Assembly (NCBI GenBank): GCA_037447655.1
Contig: JBBHKE010003003.1
Location: forward strand, 268,181-332,180
DNA: 64,000 bases
Source: Zygnema cylindricum
Lineage: Eukaryota > Streptophyta > Zygnematophyceae > Zygnematales > Zygnemataceae
Reading direction: 5' to 3'
Under the pieces are notes generated by a model. It saw only the letters and a list, made by a program, of their open reading frames with translations. It searched no databases and was not told where the DNA came from. The position numbers and the translations under genes were made by a program. Positions 1 to 11,208 of this stretch are shown piece after piece (position 1 is the first letter of the stretch; the number at the start of each line of letters is the position of its first letter).

Positions 1-244
1 TTTTTTTTTTTTTTCCTAAAGTGTTTTAACGCGCACCTTTGATTTTTTATTTTTAGATGGACTCTGCGTAAATTACACATACGTATATACTTATGTGGAT
101 ATGTATATATATCTATATATATCTCTATACATATACACATAATTCATATATGCATACACATTAAATGCGTCTCAGGTAGATTTTTATTTTTTAGTTTCCA
201 CGCGCAATTTTGTGAAATCCTTTTTTTTTTTTTTTTAAATTCAG

Positions 245-518
245 ATTGTTGTAAAATCCGCGGAACCAATTCCCGGAAAGGGGTTTTCTGTGACGGTTCA
301 AATTTTTGGTCGTGATGCTCTCCCTCTCCCTCCCTTCTCTGTCTCCAAAATTTTGTCTCTTCTGGACCCAAAGTACCCCGGAATTAAAATTGAGGAAGTG
401 GGAAATGTGCAATTATTGAATTATAATTTAACCGTTCTCGTAATATCCCCCTGTAAGTTTTTTTTTTTTTTCGTTTTTTTTTTTTTTTTTTTTTTTAATT
501 TGGTTTAATTAATAAATA

Positions 519-564
<46 letters not shown>

Positions 565-2148
565 TTTTTTTTTTTTTTTTTAGTTTGAATGTGGTTTAAG
601 TAATAAATAAAAAGTTTTTTTTTTTTTTAATCACTTTTTTGCTTCATTTTTTTGAAAAACGTGAAAATTCCCATGAAAAAAAAAATCTATCTTTTTGGTT
701 TATTTGTTTGATTTTTTTTTTTTATTATTCTATTTCTCTGTTTCTTCTTAAATACTTATTCTTTTGCTTGTTCAAAACAAAACAAACAAGTAAACAAACA
801 AAAAAAAAAACCATTTAGTTATTTTTTTTTACATTCCCACCACCATTGTTTTTTGAGTTTTTTGATTATTTTTTTCTTTTTTCATTGCTTTTTTTGTTTT
901 TTTCAGTATTCCCATCACCGCTGGTACAAACAGTCTCTCCCTCTCCTCCTCCTTCACCCGGAAAATCAGGTAAAAAAATAATAATAATAATAAAAAGGGC
1001 CCGAAAATAAATAATAAATAAAGTCAGATATCCAAAAAAAGAAAAGAAAGTACGGTAAAGCAAAGTAAAATAAAAGATAAGTAAAATAAACCAAAATAAA
1101 TAATACAAAGGAAAGGAAAGTAAAATAAAATAAAATATATGGGTTTTTTCTTCAAAAACGATGTTTGAAACCGATGGAGATTTCTATTTTAAATTAAAAA
1201 AAAATTGAATTGAAGGATTTTTCGCGAAAGCGTTCACCAAATCCGTGACAAATTGATTGAACTTATTAATCTTATATAATTACATTATGTGCTATAAATA
1301 TATTTATTGAAGATATGTATGTGTATATATGTATGTGTGTATATACATATATATATATATGTGTATATTTATATTTATTCAATTATATATTTATTCAATT
1401 ATATATTTATTTATAAATGGCACAAGTATTAGTGTGTAGGGGAGCCGAAGATGCGTGAAAGATATATAAATAGACAAGTAAATAAATAAATAAATACATC
1501 AATAAATAGATAAATAAATAAATAAATACATAAATAAATAAATAAATAAATGAATAAATAAATAAATAGATATAAACAAGTAATAAATGAACAGAAATAA
1601 CTTATGTGTACATCCTTCTCATGTCAGCTTTGTGAAATTTTTTTTCCCCACTTTTTTTTTTTTTCAGCAGCAGTAGAACTCGTCCAAATTTTCTTTTTAA
1701 ATTATAATTCATGTAATAAAATAATAAAAGTAAATGTGATTTAAAATTTTAATACGGTTTGGAAAGGAATCATGTTGTTTTTCTGTTTTTTTCACCTGCT
1801 CACTGTTTTTGGTGCCAGGAGTGGTTTTTTTTCCCTGAAAAAAATGGAAAAAAAAATGGAAAAAAATAGAATAAAAGTAAATTTTAACGGCGATTATTTG
1901 CTGGCCATGTAGCTTCCTTTTTTTTTCTTTAATTTCCCTTTTTCTTTTAATTTGTGTTCTTATTTTATTTATTATACTTTTTTTTTTTTTTCTTGGCACA
2001 GCGATTGTTTGCTGATTGTGTAATTTTTTATTTTTTTTTGCAGGAGGTGGCGGTTTAAAAGCGTGGGAAATCGCTCTCATAATTGTTATCTCCGTTTTTT
2101 CTCTTATGATTTGTGCCCTTTGTTTGTACCTCCTTATATTCGTAAAAG
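245..2148 (+). CDS. partial gene: proline-rich stalk plus single transmembrane helix, function unknown
   Basis: Three exons can be joined in phase: 245-452 (after cag, donor gtaagt), 907-969 (donor gtaaaa) and 2044-2148 (after tttgcag). The first encodes about 69 residues of a soluble, probably extracellular domain ending LNYNLTVLVISP, with a possible N-glycosylation site (NLT). The second encodes a Pro/Ser stalk (SPSPPPSPGKS), typical of hydroxyproline-rich wall-associated linkers. The third encodes a Gly hinge then a strongly hydrophobic helix (EIALIIVISVFSLMICALC, followed by LYLLIFVK). Phases 1-1-1 close without a stop. The order domain, Pro-rich stalk, helix suggests a type I membrane protein, perhaps receptor-like, but the start lies left of the window and no cytoplasmic exon was found. 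I do not recognise the extracellular family. Introns are extremely T-rich on the coding strand. Confidence 0.5.
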
Positions 2149-2424
2149 GTTTTTTTTTTTCTCTTTTTTTTTTTCCTTTTTTTTTTTTTTTTTAAATCCT
2201 TTTTTTTTTTTGCTTTAAAACAACATTTTTTTGCGGTAAAACTTTTTTTTTTTGCTTATTTTTCAATCCTGCTTTTTTTCCCCATTGTATTTCTTTAAAA
2301 CCTTTTTGTTTTTTATTCCTTATTTCTCAATTTTACTGTTTTTTTTTTCTTTTAAATGTTTTAACAAATCTTCTTTCCATCTCCCATTTTTTTTTTTTTT
2401 TTGACTTTCCTACATCTTCTTTGC

Positions 2425-2835
2425 CAATTCTGGTGTGGAAAATGGGGAGAGATATCTTTTGATAAATTGACACCATTTCTATTTTTATGTTTCACCTATT
2501 TTTATTTTAGCACTTTTCCTTAAACCAATATTAGTGTGGACAAGATTTTATTTCTGTTGATAAATTGACAACGGACATTTTTTTTTTATTGAACACGGAA
2601 GTACATTTTTTGACTGATTTTGTGTATATATATATTGATAAATTGACTATGAAAATGTTTTATTTTACACATTTTATTAGTCAGTTTTAGTGTGGAAATG
2701 GATTTTTTGTTAATACATTGACAATGGGTATGTCAAATTAGCAATTATTTTTTTTTATTTTTTTTTATTAGCGATTTTTTACAATTTTTCTTCACCATAT
2801 ATAGTGTGGAAAAGTAATAATTGATAATATGACCA
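2425..2835. repeat. degenerate tandem repeat, unit about 75-150 bp
   Basis: The motif GTGTGGAnAA recurs at about 2432, 2532, 2688 and 2804. Each is paired with a TTGATAAATTGACAA-type motif (about 2458, 2558, 2635, 2712 and 2820), separated by T-rich spacers of variable length. It is non-coding and probably an old minisatellite. Confidence 0.5.
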
Positions 2836-2916
2836 TTACTGATTTAAAAGAAAAAAGAAAAAAACAAAACAAATGTAAGAAGTATGTGTTGTAATCCCAA
2901 CTACCATATGAAGTTG

Positions 2917-2943
2917 TTTTTTTTTTTTTTTTTTTTTTTTTTT

Positions 2944-2982
<39 letters not shown>

Positions 2983-2985
2983 CCC

Positions 2986-3050
<65 letters not shown>

Positions 3051-3071
3051 CTTTTCCCCCCCCTTTTTTTT
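2917..3071. repeat. near-continuous poly-T tract
   Basis: About 150 nt are almost only T, broken by short C runs near 2944, 2983 and 3051-3063. Runs this long are error-prone in sequencing, so the length is approximate. No coding potential. Confidence 0.8.
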
Positions 3072-3279
3072 TTAATTTGTTATAACCTGTACTTTTTAGT
3101 TTTTACCCATCTTACTGAAATAATTTCAAAACAAAAAATAGGAAATAAATTATCAAATTTATTACATTTTGACAGATTATTACGAATACATTTTTTACGC
3201 ATCTTAATTATTTTTTATTACAAAATAGTTATTTTTGGTATCGATAGTGTTTTTTTTTAAATAATATTATGAGTAATGA

Positions 3280-3850
3280 GCCTACATTGCCCCCCTCCTT
3301 CCTCCCCTTCCTCCCTCTCTTGCCTCTCCCCTGCCTCTCTCCCTCCCTCTCTCATCCCTCTCCTCCCTCCCTCATCCCTCTCCTCCCTCCCTCCTCTCTT
3401 CCTCCCTCTCTCTCCCCCTCCCTCCCTGCCTCCCTTCCTCCCTCTCTCCTTCCCCCACTCTCTCCCTCCCTCCCTCTCTCCCTCCCTCCCTCCCTCTCCC
3501 TCTCTGTACTACTATCCACATTATTTTCTGTGCGTTCCCTTTTCTCTTTAGAGCTTTTCTACCCTTTTTTCTTTTCCTTTCCTTTTTCTTCACTTCTTTT
3601 TTCTTTTTTTGTCATTTTCAGCGGAGTTGTTCTCGCTCTTTTCTCGTCTTCTTCTCGTCACTTTCTTGTCTTTTTCTCGTTATTTTCTCGTTATTTTCTT
3701 GTCTCTTTCTCGTCTTTTTCTTGTCTGTTTCTCATCCTTATTCTCATCTCTTTCTCGTCTTTCTCTCGTCTCTCTCTCATCTTTCTCTCGTCTTTCTCTC
3801 ATCCTTTTTTCCATTTTCTTTTGTTTCTCAACTTTCTTCTTTTCCTTTGT
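3280..3850. repeat. CT-rich microsatellite and CTCGTCTTT-type minisatellite
   Basis: 3290-3515 is CCCTC/CCTCCCT repeat. About 3640-3830 is a minisatellite built on CTCGTCTTT/CTCGTTATT variants with a period of about 12-15 nt. The long open frames here are Ser/Pro/Leu low-complexity and not credible proteins. The tract ends at the polypyrimidine acceptor (ttctccag) of the next exon, so part of it may be intron. Confidence 0.7.
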
Positions 3851-3879
3851 TTCTTTGTCTCTTTTTGGTCTTTCTCCAG

Positions 3880-4030
3880 AGCGATGTGGTGTCCTCGAGA
3901 GTACGACGGAGTGTACTTTCAGATGAGGCTCGCGTACTCTCCTGCCGCCCCTTTCGTCCTTTTCCTCGTCCGATGGGCCGACTGTAGCCTCGCCGGAGCC
4001 CTCGGACTCATCCACATTCTTATATATAAG
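3880..4030 (+). CDS. orphan exon of an AIRP2-like RING E3 ubiquitin ligase
   Basis: The exon is bounded by ttctccag and AAG|gtattt. It encodes PREYDGVYFQMRLAYSP, then APFVLFLVRWADC, then LAGALGLIHILIYK. From memory this matches the conserved N-terminal segment of the plant ABA-Insensitive RING Protein 2 family (PRE/DYxGxxxQMRLSYSPxA, FLFLxxWxDC, LAGxLGLLxILIYK), which continues with VYxDGxTTMS across the next junction and ends in a C3HC4 RING. AIRP2 proteins are cytosolic E3 ligases in abscisic-acid signalling. Neither the preceding segment nor the RING exons are visible. A 5'-truncated copia element begins about 230 bp downstream, so the gene is either broken or has a very large intron. Family call is moderately sure; integrity is doubtful. 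Confidence 0.55.
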
Positions 4031-4261
4031 GTATTTAGAGGGTGGGAGAGTGAGGGAGGGAGGGAGGAAGGGAGGGAGGGATGATAGGATCGATTTTAAC
4101 TCAATGTTCACTACAAAATTTACATAATAGCGAAAGCATTTACATTGAACAACATTACATCAGATTGAATTGACATCGAAAGACGAAAAAATAAATTGAC
4201 ATTAAAAAAACCGGAATTATAATGGCTCCCCTCTCCTCTCTTCTTCACTCTCTCCCGATTT

Positions 4262-4333
4262 ATCATTTTCATTTGTCATCCTGTGTCTGTTCTTTCTGTA
4301 CTTCTGTTCGTTACCATGACGTCTCATTCAATA
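4262..4333 (+). repeat. remnant 5' LTR of A1
   Basis: It aligns with the last ~75 bp of the 3' LTR (about 9177-9251). It contains the gag start codon at 4316, 18 nt before the LTR end at 4333. Confidence 0.75.
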
Positions 4334-4344
4334 GGTTATGGGCC
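4334..4344 (+). promoter_or_regulatory. primer-binding site, initiator tRNA-Met anticodon arm (A1)
   Basis: GGTTATGGGCC follows the LTR directly and is complementary to the anticodon arm of plant initiator tRNA-Met (GGCCCAUAACC, including anticodon CAU), not to its 3' acceptor end. This is half-tRNA priming as described for Drosophila copia. Complementarity is 11 nt here. Confidence 0.7.
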
Positions 4345-7300
4345 TTTCCCCGTTAGTTCTAATACCGTTGCCAAATTCAATGGCACGGATTTCTACGGAT
4401 GGAAATATCAGATTGAACACCTTTTCAGGCGTGAAAAACTTTGGTCCGTTATTAACGGAAGCGAAGGGGAACCTCCCGATGCCGCCGCTAAATCTGCCTG
4501 GCTCATTCGTAATGAGGAGGCGCACTCTAGGCTGGTACTCGCACTTGAACCCTCGCAACTTGACCTCATTCGTGACGCCACCTCCGCTCACGGTGCTTGG
4601 ACAACCCTAAAAACCTCGGCTCACGGTGCTATTCAATTCTACGTCAACTCTATCAAATCTATTGCTGGACGCCTCAAAACTGTTGGAGCTGCTGTCTCCG
4701 ATGAAGACATAATTTCTGCAATCTTGGGCGGTCTTCCGCCGGTCTATTCGGCCTTTATTTCCTCAATCGACAACTCTTCTACAGCTGTCACCATCCCATC
4801 CTTAACTGCTGGTTTGGTTCACGAGGAAAGAAGCACAATTTTTCCCCAATCCCTGGAGCGGCTCTGGCCACTTTTCCTCCGTCCAATCGCAACGCAAAAA
4901 ACTCCTCTTGCCGTTATTGCCGTGCACCGGATCACGTCATTGATGCGTGTCCTATCCTCAAGCCCTCCGTCCAATCGCAACGCAAAAAACTCTCCTTGCC
5001 ATTATTCCCGTGCACCGGATCACGTCATTGATGCGTGTCCTATCCTCAAGCGAAAACACGAGCGTCAAGGAAATTATGGGCGGCCAGCTGGACGAGGACA
5101 AAATACTGGGCGAAGTATCTATTCCTGTCAGGCATCAGCGGCTGATGCTATTCAACCATCAGTCAATGCCACTTTTGCGCAGACAAATCCCTTCGTCCAA
5201 TCTCCCCTATACGGCCAGCAACATGTTGCCGACCATTTTCCGTTACCTCCCACTCCGTACCCTCAGTACGTCTATGGTCAACATTCACCAAATTTAGAGT
5301 TACCAAATCCCACTCCCACTAATCCGTCCTCTGAATTTGGATATGCGTTACAAACAACATCTTCATTCGATTCTACAAAATCTGCCAACTCTTGGATAGT
5401 GGATTCTGGTGCATCTCACCACCTCTCCTACCGCTCGGATTGGTTTACCACCATTTCTCCTCTCTGTCCACCAATGATGATCCTCCTTGGCAACAATGCC
5501 GCCCTTACGTCAACTCACTTTGGCCAAATCCACGCGCCCAGTACTCTTGATCCACACCTTTCAATCAGACTATCGCATGTCCTCCTCGTACCTGGCCTTA
5601 AAAAGCATTTATTTTCCGTGCATCTATTTTCCGTCGGTGCAGCCCTTCATCAAGGAGCTACAACTGTGTTCTCCCAAACCAACGTCAAGTTCTTTTTTAC
5701 TACTGATCGTACAGCTGGCCTTGGTGTCAAGACCGGATCGATTAACATTCTGTGCCACTTCTCCACCGTTGGATCAGCCAACATTGCTACTCTAGCATCA
5801 TCCACTCTATCTAAGTGGCATCTTAGATATGGCCACCTTTCGCAATCTGGCCTCCACCAACTTAACAACGGTCTTGTCACCGGCTTGGAACCATTCACTG
5901 AAAAAAAGTTAGTTTTTTGTTCCGGATGTATTGAGGGAAGATTATCCAAACCCTCATTTCCCTCTAGTACTTCAAAAACCTACACTCCACTCCAATTAGT
6001 TCATTCGGATCTCTGTGGTCCTATGACCACCCCTAGTCCAACTGGTGCTCTCTATTTTGTCACTTTTATCGATGACACAACTCGATACACTTACCTTTAT
6101 CCCCTCCGCCGCAAATCTGAAACCTTTTAGAAATTTACTGAGTTCAAAGCCCTCGTTGAGAATTCATTATCCAGTCGCATTAAAACCCTCCGTACGGATG
6201 ACAGAGGTGAATACTTCTCCAATGAATTTTCCTCTTTTCTTGCGGCTAACGGAATATCTCACCAATCAACTACCCCCCATACTCAACAGAATGAGGTTTC
6301 AGAACGTTATAATCGAACTCTCCTCAACATTGCACGTTCCATGTTGCATTACGCCGGTCTGCCCACCACATTTTGGGCAGAATCTGTCTCAACGGCGAAT
6401 TACATTCGAAATCGTTGTCCAACTTCCGTACTCCTTGTTACTCCGTACGAAGCCTGGCACGCCACTAAACCGGATGTCTCGCACCTTCGTATATTCGGGT
6501 GTGATGCATGGATTAAAAACTTGGCGCCGGCAGGAAAATGGCAGAGCCGCGCCAAAAATGGCGTTCTAGTCGGCTACAACACCGAATCCAAAGCATACCG
6601 CATCTGGTTGACGAAGGAACGTCAAGTCGTCTTCAGCCGTAACATCACCTTCAACGAAACGCCACTCATTCTAAAACTTCATGATGCCATTCTTACTTCG
6701 CCTCCTTCCACATCTCCTCCCTCCCCATATTTCTTCCCCATTGCCTCTGCCTCTTCAGATCCACTTTCAGTCATCCTCCCTTTGACCTCTCCCAAACTGC
6801 TTTCCTTGCCTCCATCCACTCTCACACGGTCCCTATCAGGTTTACTTCCTCCTTCCACACCATCCCCTCTCACTCGTACAAATTCTGACCCCTACTCTCT
6901 CTCTCCCATTCTTTCAGCCGAAACCCCATACAAAATCTCTCCATCCGCACCTGCCCCTTGAAGAAGTGACCGCCTACAGGCGCAGAGTCTCAGCCATGGC
7001 TCTGCAAACTCTGCCACAACTTCTACAATTTCTATTCCTCTTACCTTCTCTGCTGCCATGGCTGGTCCTCAAGCCGTTGAATGGAAGGCTGCCACGGACT
7101 CTGAATTTTCATCCCTTCTCCGGAACGGCACCTGGAGACTTACCTCACTTCCCCCAGGCAAAAAAGTCATTGGCTCCAAGTGGGTTTTTAGGGTGAAGAC
7201 TAAATCCGACGGCACGCTCGACAGATTTGAAGCTCGTTTTGTAGCTAAGGGCTTTCTTCAAAAAGAGGGGGTCGACTTCATAGAAACTACGCCCCGGTTG

Positions 7301-7658
7301 CGAAGTTTACATCCATTCGGATTCTCCTTTCCCTTGCAGCTGCCCATGACTGGTACGTCCACCACATGGACGTTCAGAGTGCCTTTCTCTATGGCACTCT
7401 CACCGAAGAAATCTTCCTCCAGCAACCGGAAGGGTATGTATCTCCGGGTTCCGAACATTTGGTATGTCGTCTCCTTAAATCCGACTATGGCCTTAAGCAA
7501 GCTCCTAGGGTTTGGAATAAGCACCTAGAGTCAATCCTCCTCCGTGAAGGCTTCTCCAACCTAAATGCTGACTTTGGTCTCTTCATTCGGGGAACATCCG
7601 ACACACTTGTCCTTCTTGTCATATATGTCGATGATCTCCTTCTTGCTGGGCCCTCTCT

Positions 7659-7904
7659 TGTTGGAGAACTGTCCACTTTGGACTCCACACGTGTGTATCG
7701 CGCTGTAAGCTGGTTTGCCAGTGCGCCGCTAAATCGCCGTATAAATTCGGTATTAGGCGCTTGCGTGCACATCGGCCGGGTAGCTCGGTTGGTAGAGCTA
7801 GTGTACGGTTCACACTGGTCCCGGGTTCGAACCCCGGCTTGGCCATTTTCCAAAGTTAACACTTTGGCGCCCTTGCGATTAGTTGAATATCGCCGATTCT
7901 AACA
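7659..7904. mobile_element. 246-bp LTR-like mini-element carrying a tRNA gene
   Basis: Starts TGTTGG and ends CTAACA (near-inverted TG...CA ends), flanked by TCTCT on both sides (7654-7658 and 7905-7909). Removing it with one TCTCT restores the RT reading frame of the host element. A 5-bp target duplication with TG...CA ends is the signature of LTR-retrotransposon integrase, so this is best read as the solo LTR of a very short (TRIM/SMART-like) element. It has no coding sequence. A tRNA-shaped sequence occupies 7774-7845. Confidence 0.7.
7774..7845 (+). tRNA. tRNA or tRNA-derived sequence inside the mini-element
   Basis: It folds as a 72-nt cloverleaf: acceptor GGCCGGG with CTTGGCC (7 pairs, two G-U), D stem GCTC/GAGC, anticodon stem AGTGT/ACACT, T arm CCGGG-TTCGAAC-CCCGG, discriminator A. 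The A box (TAGCTCGGTTGG) and B box (GGTTCGAACCC) are both good. The anticodon loop ACGGTTC reads GGT (Thr) by position, but position 33 is C instead of the near-universal U, and the variable loop is only 4 nt. It may therefore be a Pol III-competent tRNA-derived domain, not a working tRNA. Confidence 0.65.
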
Positions 7905-8830
7905 TCTCTTTCCCTCATCAATCTTGTCAAGACAATGCTTAACACCCACTTTTCCATGACAGACTTGGGGGAAGTGGAATATTGTCTTGGAGTCTTTGTA
8001 GGTCAGGATCGTCCCAGTAGGACCCTCTTTCTGTCCCAAGAAAAATATATGGGAGAGGTTCTAACCAGATTTTCCATGACCGATTGCACTCCCATATCTA
8101 CCCCTCTGGATCCAAATGCTAAACTCCTCAAAAACTCTGGTGGGCCTGTCCCCAGAGATGTACATGAACAGTACCGGTCTATAGCTGGCAGTCTTATGTA
8201 TGCGATGACTGGAACCCGTCCAGACATTGCTGTCGCTGTTGGCCAACTCAGTCAGTTTGTGTCAAATCCCACCTCTGACCATCTGCTTGCAGCAAAAAGG
8301 GTCCTCCGATACCTTCAAGGAACGAAGTCTTTAAGCTCCCTTCAGCGGCTCCTCTCCTCCAGCTCTCGTCGGCCACTGCGACGCCGACTGAGGGGGAGAC
8401 CAGGATTCCCGTCGCAGCACCACTGGCGTCTGTTTCTCACTTGGAAGTGCCCTTGTCTCTTGGGCCTCGAAGAAGCAATCCACTGTTGCCCTCTCCTCCA
8501 CTGAAGCTGAGTACATGTCTGCGACTCATGCCACCAAGGAGGCCCTCTGGCTTCGCTCTCTCCTCCTCAATATGCAATTCTGCCCTTCTTCTGCCACCAT
8601 TATCTTCTGTGACTCTCAAGGGGCCCTTGCTCAAATGAATAATCCAATCCATCACTGCAGAACAAAGCACATTGATATTCAATATCACTTTACCCGCGAC
8701 GCAATTGCTGCAGGCACTGTTATCTTCCACCACTGTCCCACTAATCTCCAAATGGCAGACTTTTTGACCAAGGCTCTTCCCCGGCCTCAATTTGAGGCTC
8801 ACCGCTCTTCAGCCGGCCTCCGTTTCTAGC

Positions 8831-8842
8831 AAAGCGGGGGGG
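8831..8842 (+). promoter_or_regulatory. polypurine tract of A1
   Basis: AAAGCGGGGGGG-type purine run directly before the TGTTGGAATT start of the 3' LTR; the expected plus-strand primer site. Confidence 0.6.
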
Positions 8843-9251
8843 TGTTGGAATTCTGAATTCTTCCTAATTCTCCTTTGCTACAAACCTAGTTTTTAAATGA
8901 CTTAGTACTAGATAACGTAATCTAGTATTCTGTTTCTCGTCATTTACTCTCTGTACCTCTGTCTTAGATTTAGTTAGACATTTTAGATCTAGATCTTTTC
9001 TCTTCTTCTTACGAAAGGTCACCTTGCCCTTTCGTCACACTTGGAAGAGCCAAGTGACCCTTCGGGATCACTACAGGCTGCAGTTTAGTCTGTCAGACTT
9101 ATACTACGTGACACCTTTAGTTACTATTTTAACCTTTTGTCTTCATTGTAAAGGTCACCAATTTTTAATATTATTTGCAATCATTTTCATGTGCCATTCT
9201 CTGTCTGTTCTTTCTGTACTTCTGTTCGTTACCATGACGTCTCATTCAATA
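8843..9251 (+). repeat. 3' LTR of A1
   Basis: 409 bp, TGTTGGAATT...TTCAATA. The terminal dinucleotide is TA, not CA; a related solo LTR at 42707-43213 with perfect target duplications also ends in TA, which supports this boundary. An internal segment with GAGCCAAGTGACC is shared with that solo LTR. Confidence 0.75.
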
Positions 9252-11208
9252 CTCCAAACTTCATTCAATAGAGTTTACTACATTTTAACCTCATTCCATT
9301 ACCTCCATAAAGCCTAAGATGGCCGCCCCGGAAACCTCTAGAAAACTCGCCACCTGTCGACCTAATACACTAGAACACTCTATTTCTAGACTATGGATCA
9401 AAGAATGCATAACGACAAGCGAAATCGAAGTACACTGTGAATCGCTATTAGTGTATAACACTATTTCGGCGACCCTAAATTTTGACCCTCGAATCTAAAT
9501 AATTATATTTTTTTTCCTCTACTCTAGTATAGGTTTTGTTTAATAGTGTCAATTACTCTAGTTTGGACGGTTTTAGTATATGAAATGTGTCGTTCCGTAC
9601 TAGAAATGCTTGTTATTTTGTACAAACGTACAGAAAAAGTGTAAGATAATGGCGTCACACGGGAAAGCGCACCCAGATTTGATTCTTACTACTAAAGACG
9701 AGGGAAAATCGAGCGAACCGGTTCTCACATGTTCAAATGTCGACTATGTGAACACAGGCTATATCGGATACAATATGGGAAAGTGTATCCAAATTAGTGT
9801 TATAAGTATAAATTAGCGTTAATTTTTGTTGGCGTTAAGCCCTTGAACCCAACATAGACTTAATTACACTCAATTGTTTTTCTTATTCCTAGTAATTTCT
9901 TTACACTAATAGCGATTTGCGCTTTACTAGACAAAACTAAGCGCACGGAGAGTACAAGCACGAAAGGAAACATGAAAGTACTGTACTGGCCGTACAGGGA
10001 AAAATAAGAACTGCCGCGACGCCAACCGAGATTTTCAACCGTATGCGAAACCGAATCGTAATTGATACATCGTCAGAATAAAATCTGCGGACTCCCGATT
10101 CTCCACAACCGAATCCAATAAGTACCAAAAGGTCTGAACTCTACCGTACATAAAAATATAGGAAGCGAACGGAAGTAAACTCTTGTACGGAAAACCTAAA
10201 CCGTGAAAACACACACGTGTCCAGTTTATGATTGGAGAGCACAAATCGAAAGGTGAGAACCTTGCCTTTCAATCGGAACCGTCAAATTTTCAATCCGACA
10301 AGTGTGCAAAAAGAAAAGATGTTTTAGGTGGTTAAAAATCATTAGCACTAAAAGCGATTCATGGTGTAGCTTAGTAGTGATCAACACTGCGTTGCAATGC
10401 ATTTTGTTTTCCTCACACTGTGTCATGTTTTGATCGCCAAACATGGTAATTGTCAATCAAAATAGAAACCCAAAAGAAATCTCAAAGTACGACAAGGACA
10501 TGCACGTTTGAATAAAATATAACAATTTCCCCCTTACTAGTTATGTATCAACATATTTTGGTGTATGGATAAGGTTCTCACAAAATGAGGCGCACTTGCA
10601 CACACTTAACCTATAATGATGTTACATGCGTAGCTAATGTTTATTTAGTTATTTCTGTATACTATTTTTTATGTTCTTATCTATATTATATGTATTTGTA
10701 TGTCTACACACTTTATATGGATTTATACTATACAAATCTAATTTTTTAACGTGTTAAATCATTCTTTCAACCATTTTGAAACAAATAATTGTATAATTCT
10801 TTGTGGAGTTTAATCCATTTCTAGTATATTTTGGTAAACTGATTTACCTTTTAAGTACATCTCTAATCAAAATCAATAATCGGTTTAAAGTTAGACATAA
10901 TACAAATGTGACGTGCAGAAGTGATTTTCCAACTGTCTTACTAAACCCGTACCTTTTTTAAGACATGTATTAATGAAAGTTTCCATTACATGGTCTCCTT
11001 TTTCCTAGCTTTTTGGCTTTATGTACCACACAAGAAAGGAAAGCAAGAAAAGAAAGCAGTAGCGGAAGCGTGAAGGGCTCGGTATGGGGCAATGGCAAGG
11101 GTCGGCTTGACGAGTGCTTGTCATAGAGGAGAGTCTACAACAAAGGAACCAAATCACCATCAATTGATAAAGAGTGTTATTGAGAGAGAGCGATTGCAGG
11201 TTAACAAT
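9252..11208. other. intergenic, no gene recognised
   Basis: Only short open frames without recognisable domains or splice context. Near 9425-9465 lies a motif (GTGAATCGCTATTAG with GTACAC before it) that recurs near 47252-47275, suggesting a dispersed short repeat. The rest is AT-rich and featureless. Confidence 0.6.

Larger units (their letters stand above)
2149..3879. other. gene-poor T-rich stretch
   Basis: No exon is supported between the membrane-protein exon and the AIRP2-like exon. The stretch holds a degenerate tandem repeat (2425-2835), a long T tract, an AT-rich segment at 3075-3270, and pyrimidine-rich microsatellite DNA (3280-3850). The donor at 2149 has no convincing partner exon downstream. 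Confidence 0.5.
4316..8829 (+). pseudogene. gag-pol of copia A1, disrupted
   Basis: Translation would start at the LTR ATG (4316) and run through the primer-binding site. Visible in order: gag (KFNGTDFYGWKYQ); a duplicated CCHC zinc-knuckle segment near 4880-5050; protease WIVDSGASHH near 5394; GAG-pre-integrase KWHLRYGHLS near 5815; integrase core HSDLCGPM near 6002; RT with WKAATDSEF near 7078 and YVDDLLL near 7624; RNase H with [19 protein letters not shown] near 8502; C-terminal [11 protein letters not shown]. Breaks: stop TAG at 6128; stop TGA near 6959; frameshift near 7285; the inserted element 7659-7904; frameshift near 8330. The second zinc-knuckle copy has its second Cys changed to Ser. 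It cannot make an intact polyprotein. Confidence 0.9.
4262..9251 (+). mobile_element. Ty1/copia retrotransposon A1, 5'-truncated and decayed
   Basis: The element runs from a 72-bp remnant of its 5' LTR (4262-4333) through a disrupted gag-pol to a 409-bp 3' LTR (8843-9251). Domain order protease, integrase, reverse transcriptase, RNase H is diagnostic of Ty1/copia. The two LTR ends match through ...GTTACCATGACGTCT and end in TTCAATA. Upstream of 4262 the match to the 3' LTR stops, so most of the 5' LTR is lost and no target duplication can be tested. A 246-bp LTR-like insertion interrupts RT at 7659. Confidence 0.9.

Noticed and set aside
2884-3075. Poly-Phe open frame
   Set aside because: Translation of a poly-T tract.
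3269-4084. 271-codon open frame (+)
   Set aside because: Mostly translation of CT microsatellite (Ser/Pro/Leu). Only the 3880-4030 part looks like a real exon.
7485-7862. Minus-strand frames across the tRNA-bearing insertion
   Set aside because: They span the junction of the 246-bp element and copia RT on the wrong strand, with no motif.
9610-9816. 68-codon open frame (+)
   Set aside because: No motif, no splice context, short; not distinguishable from chance.
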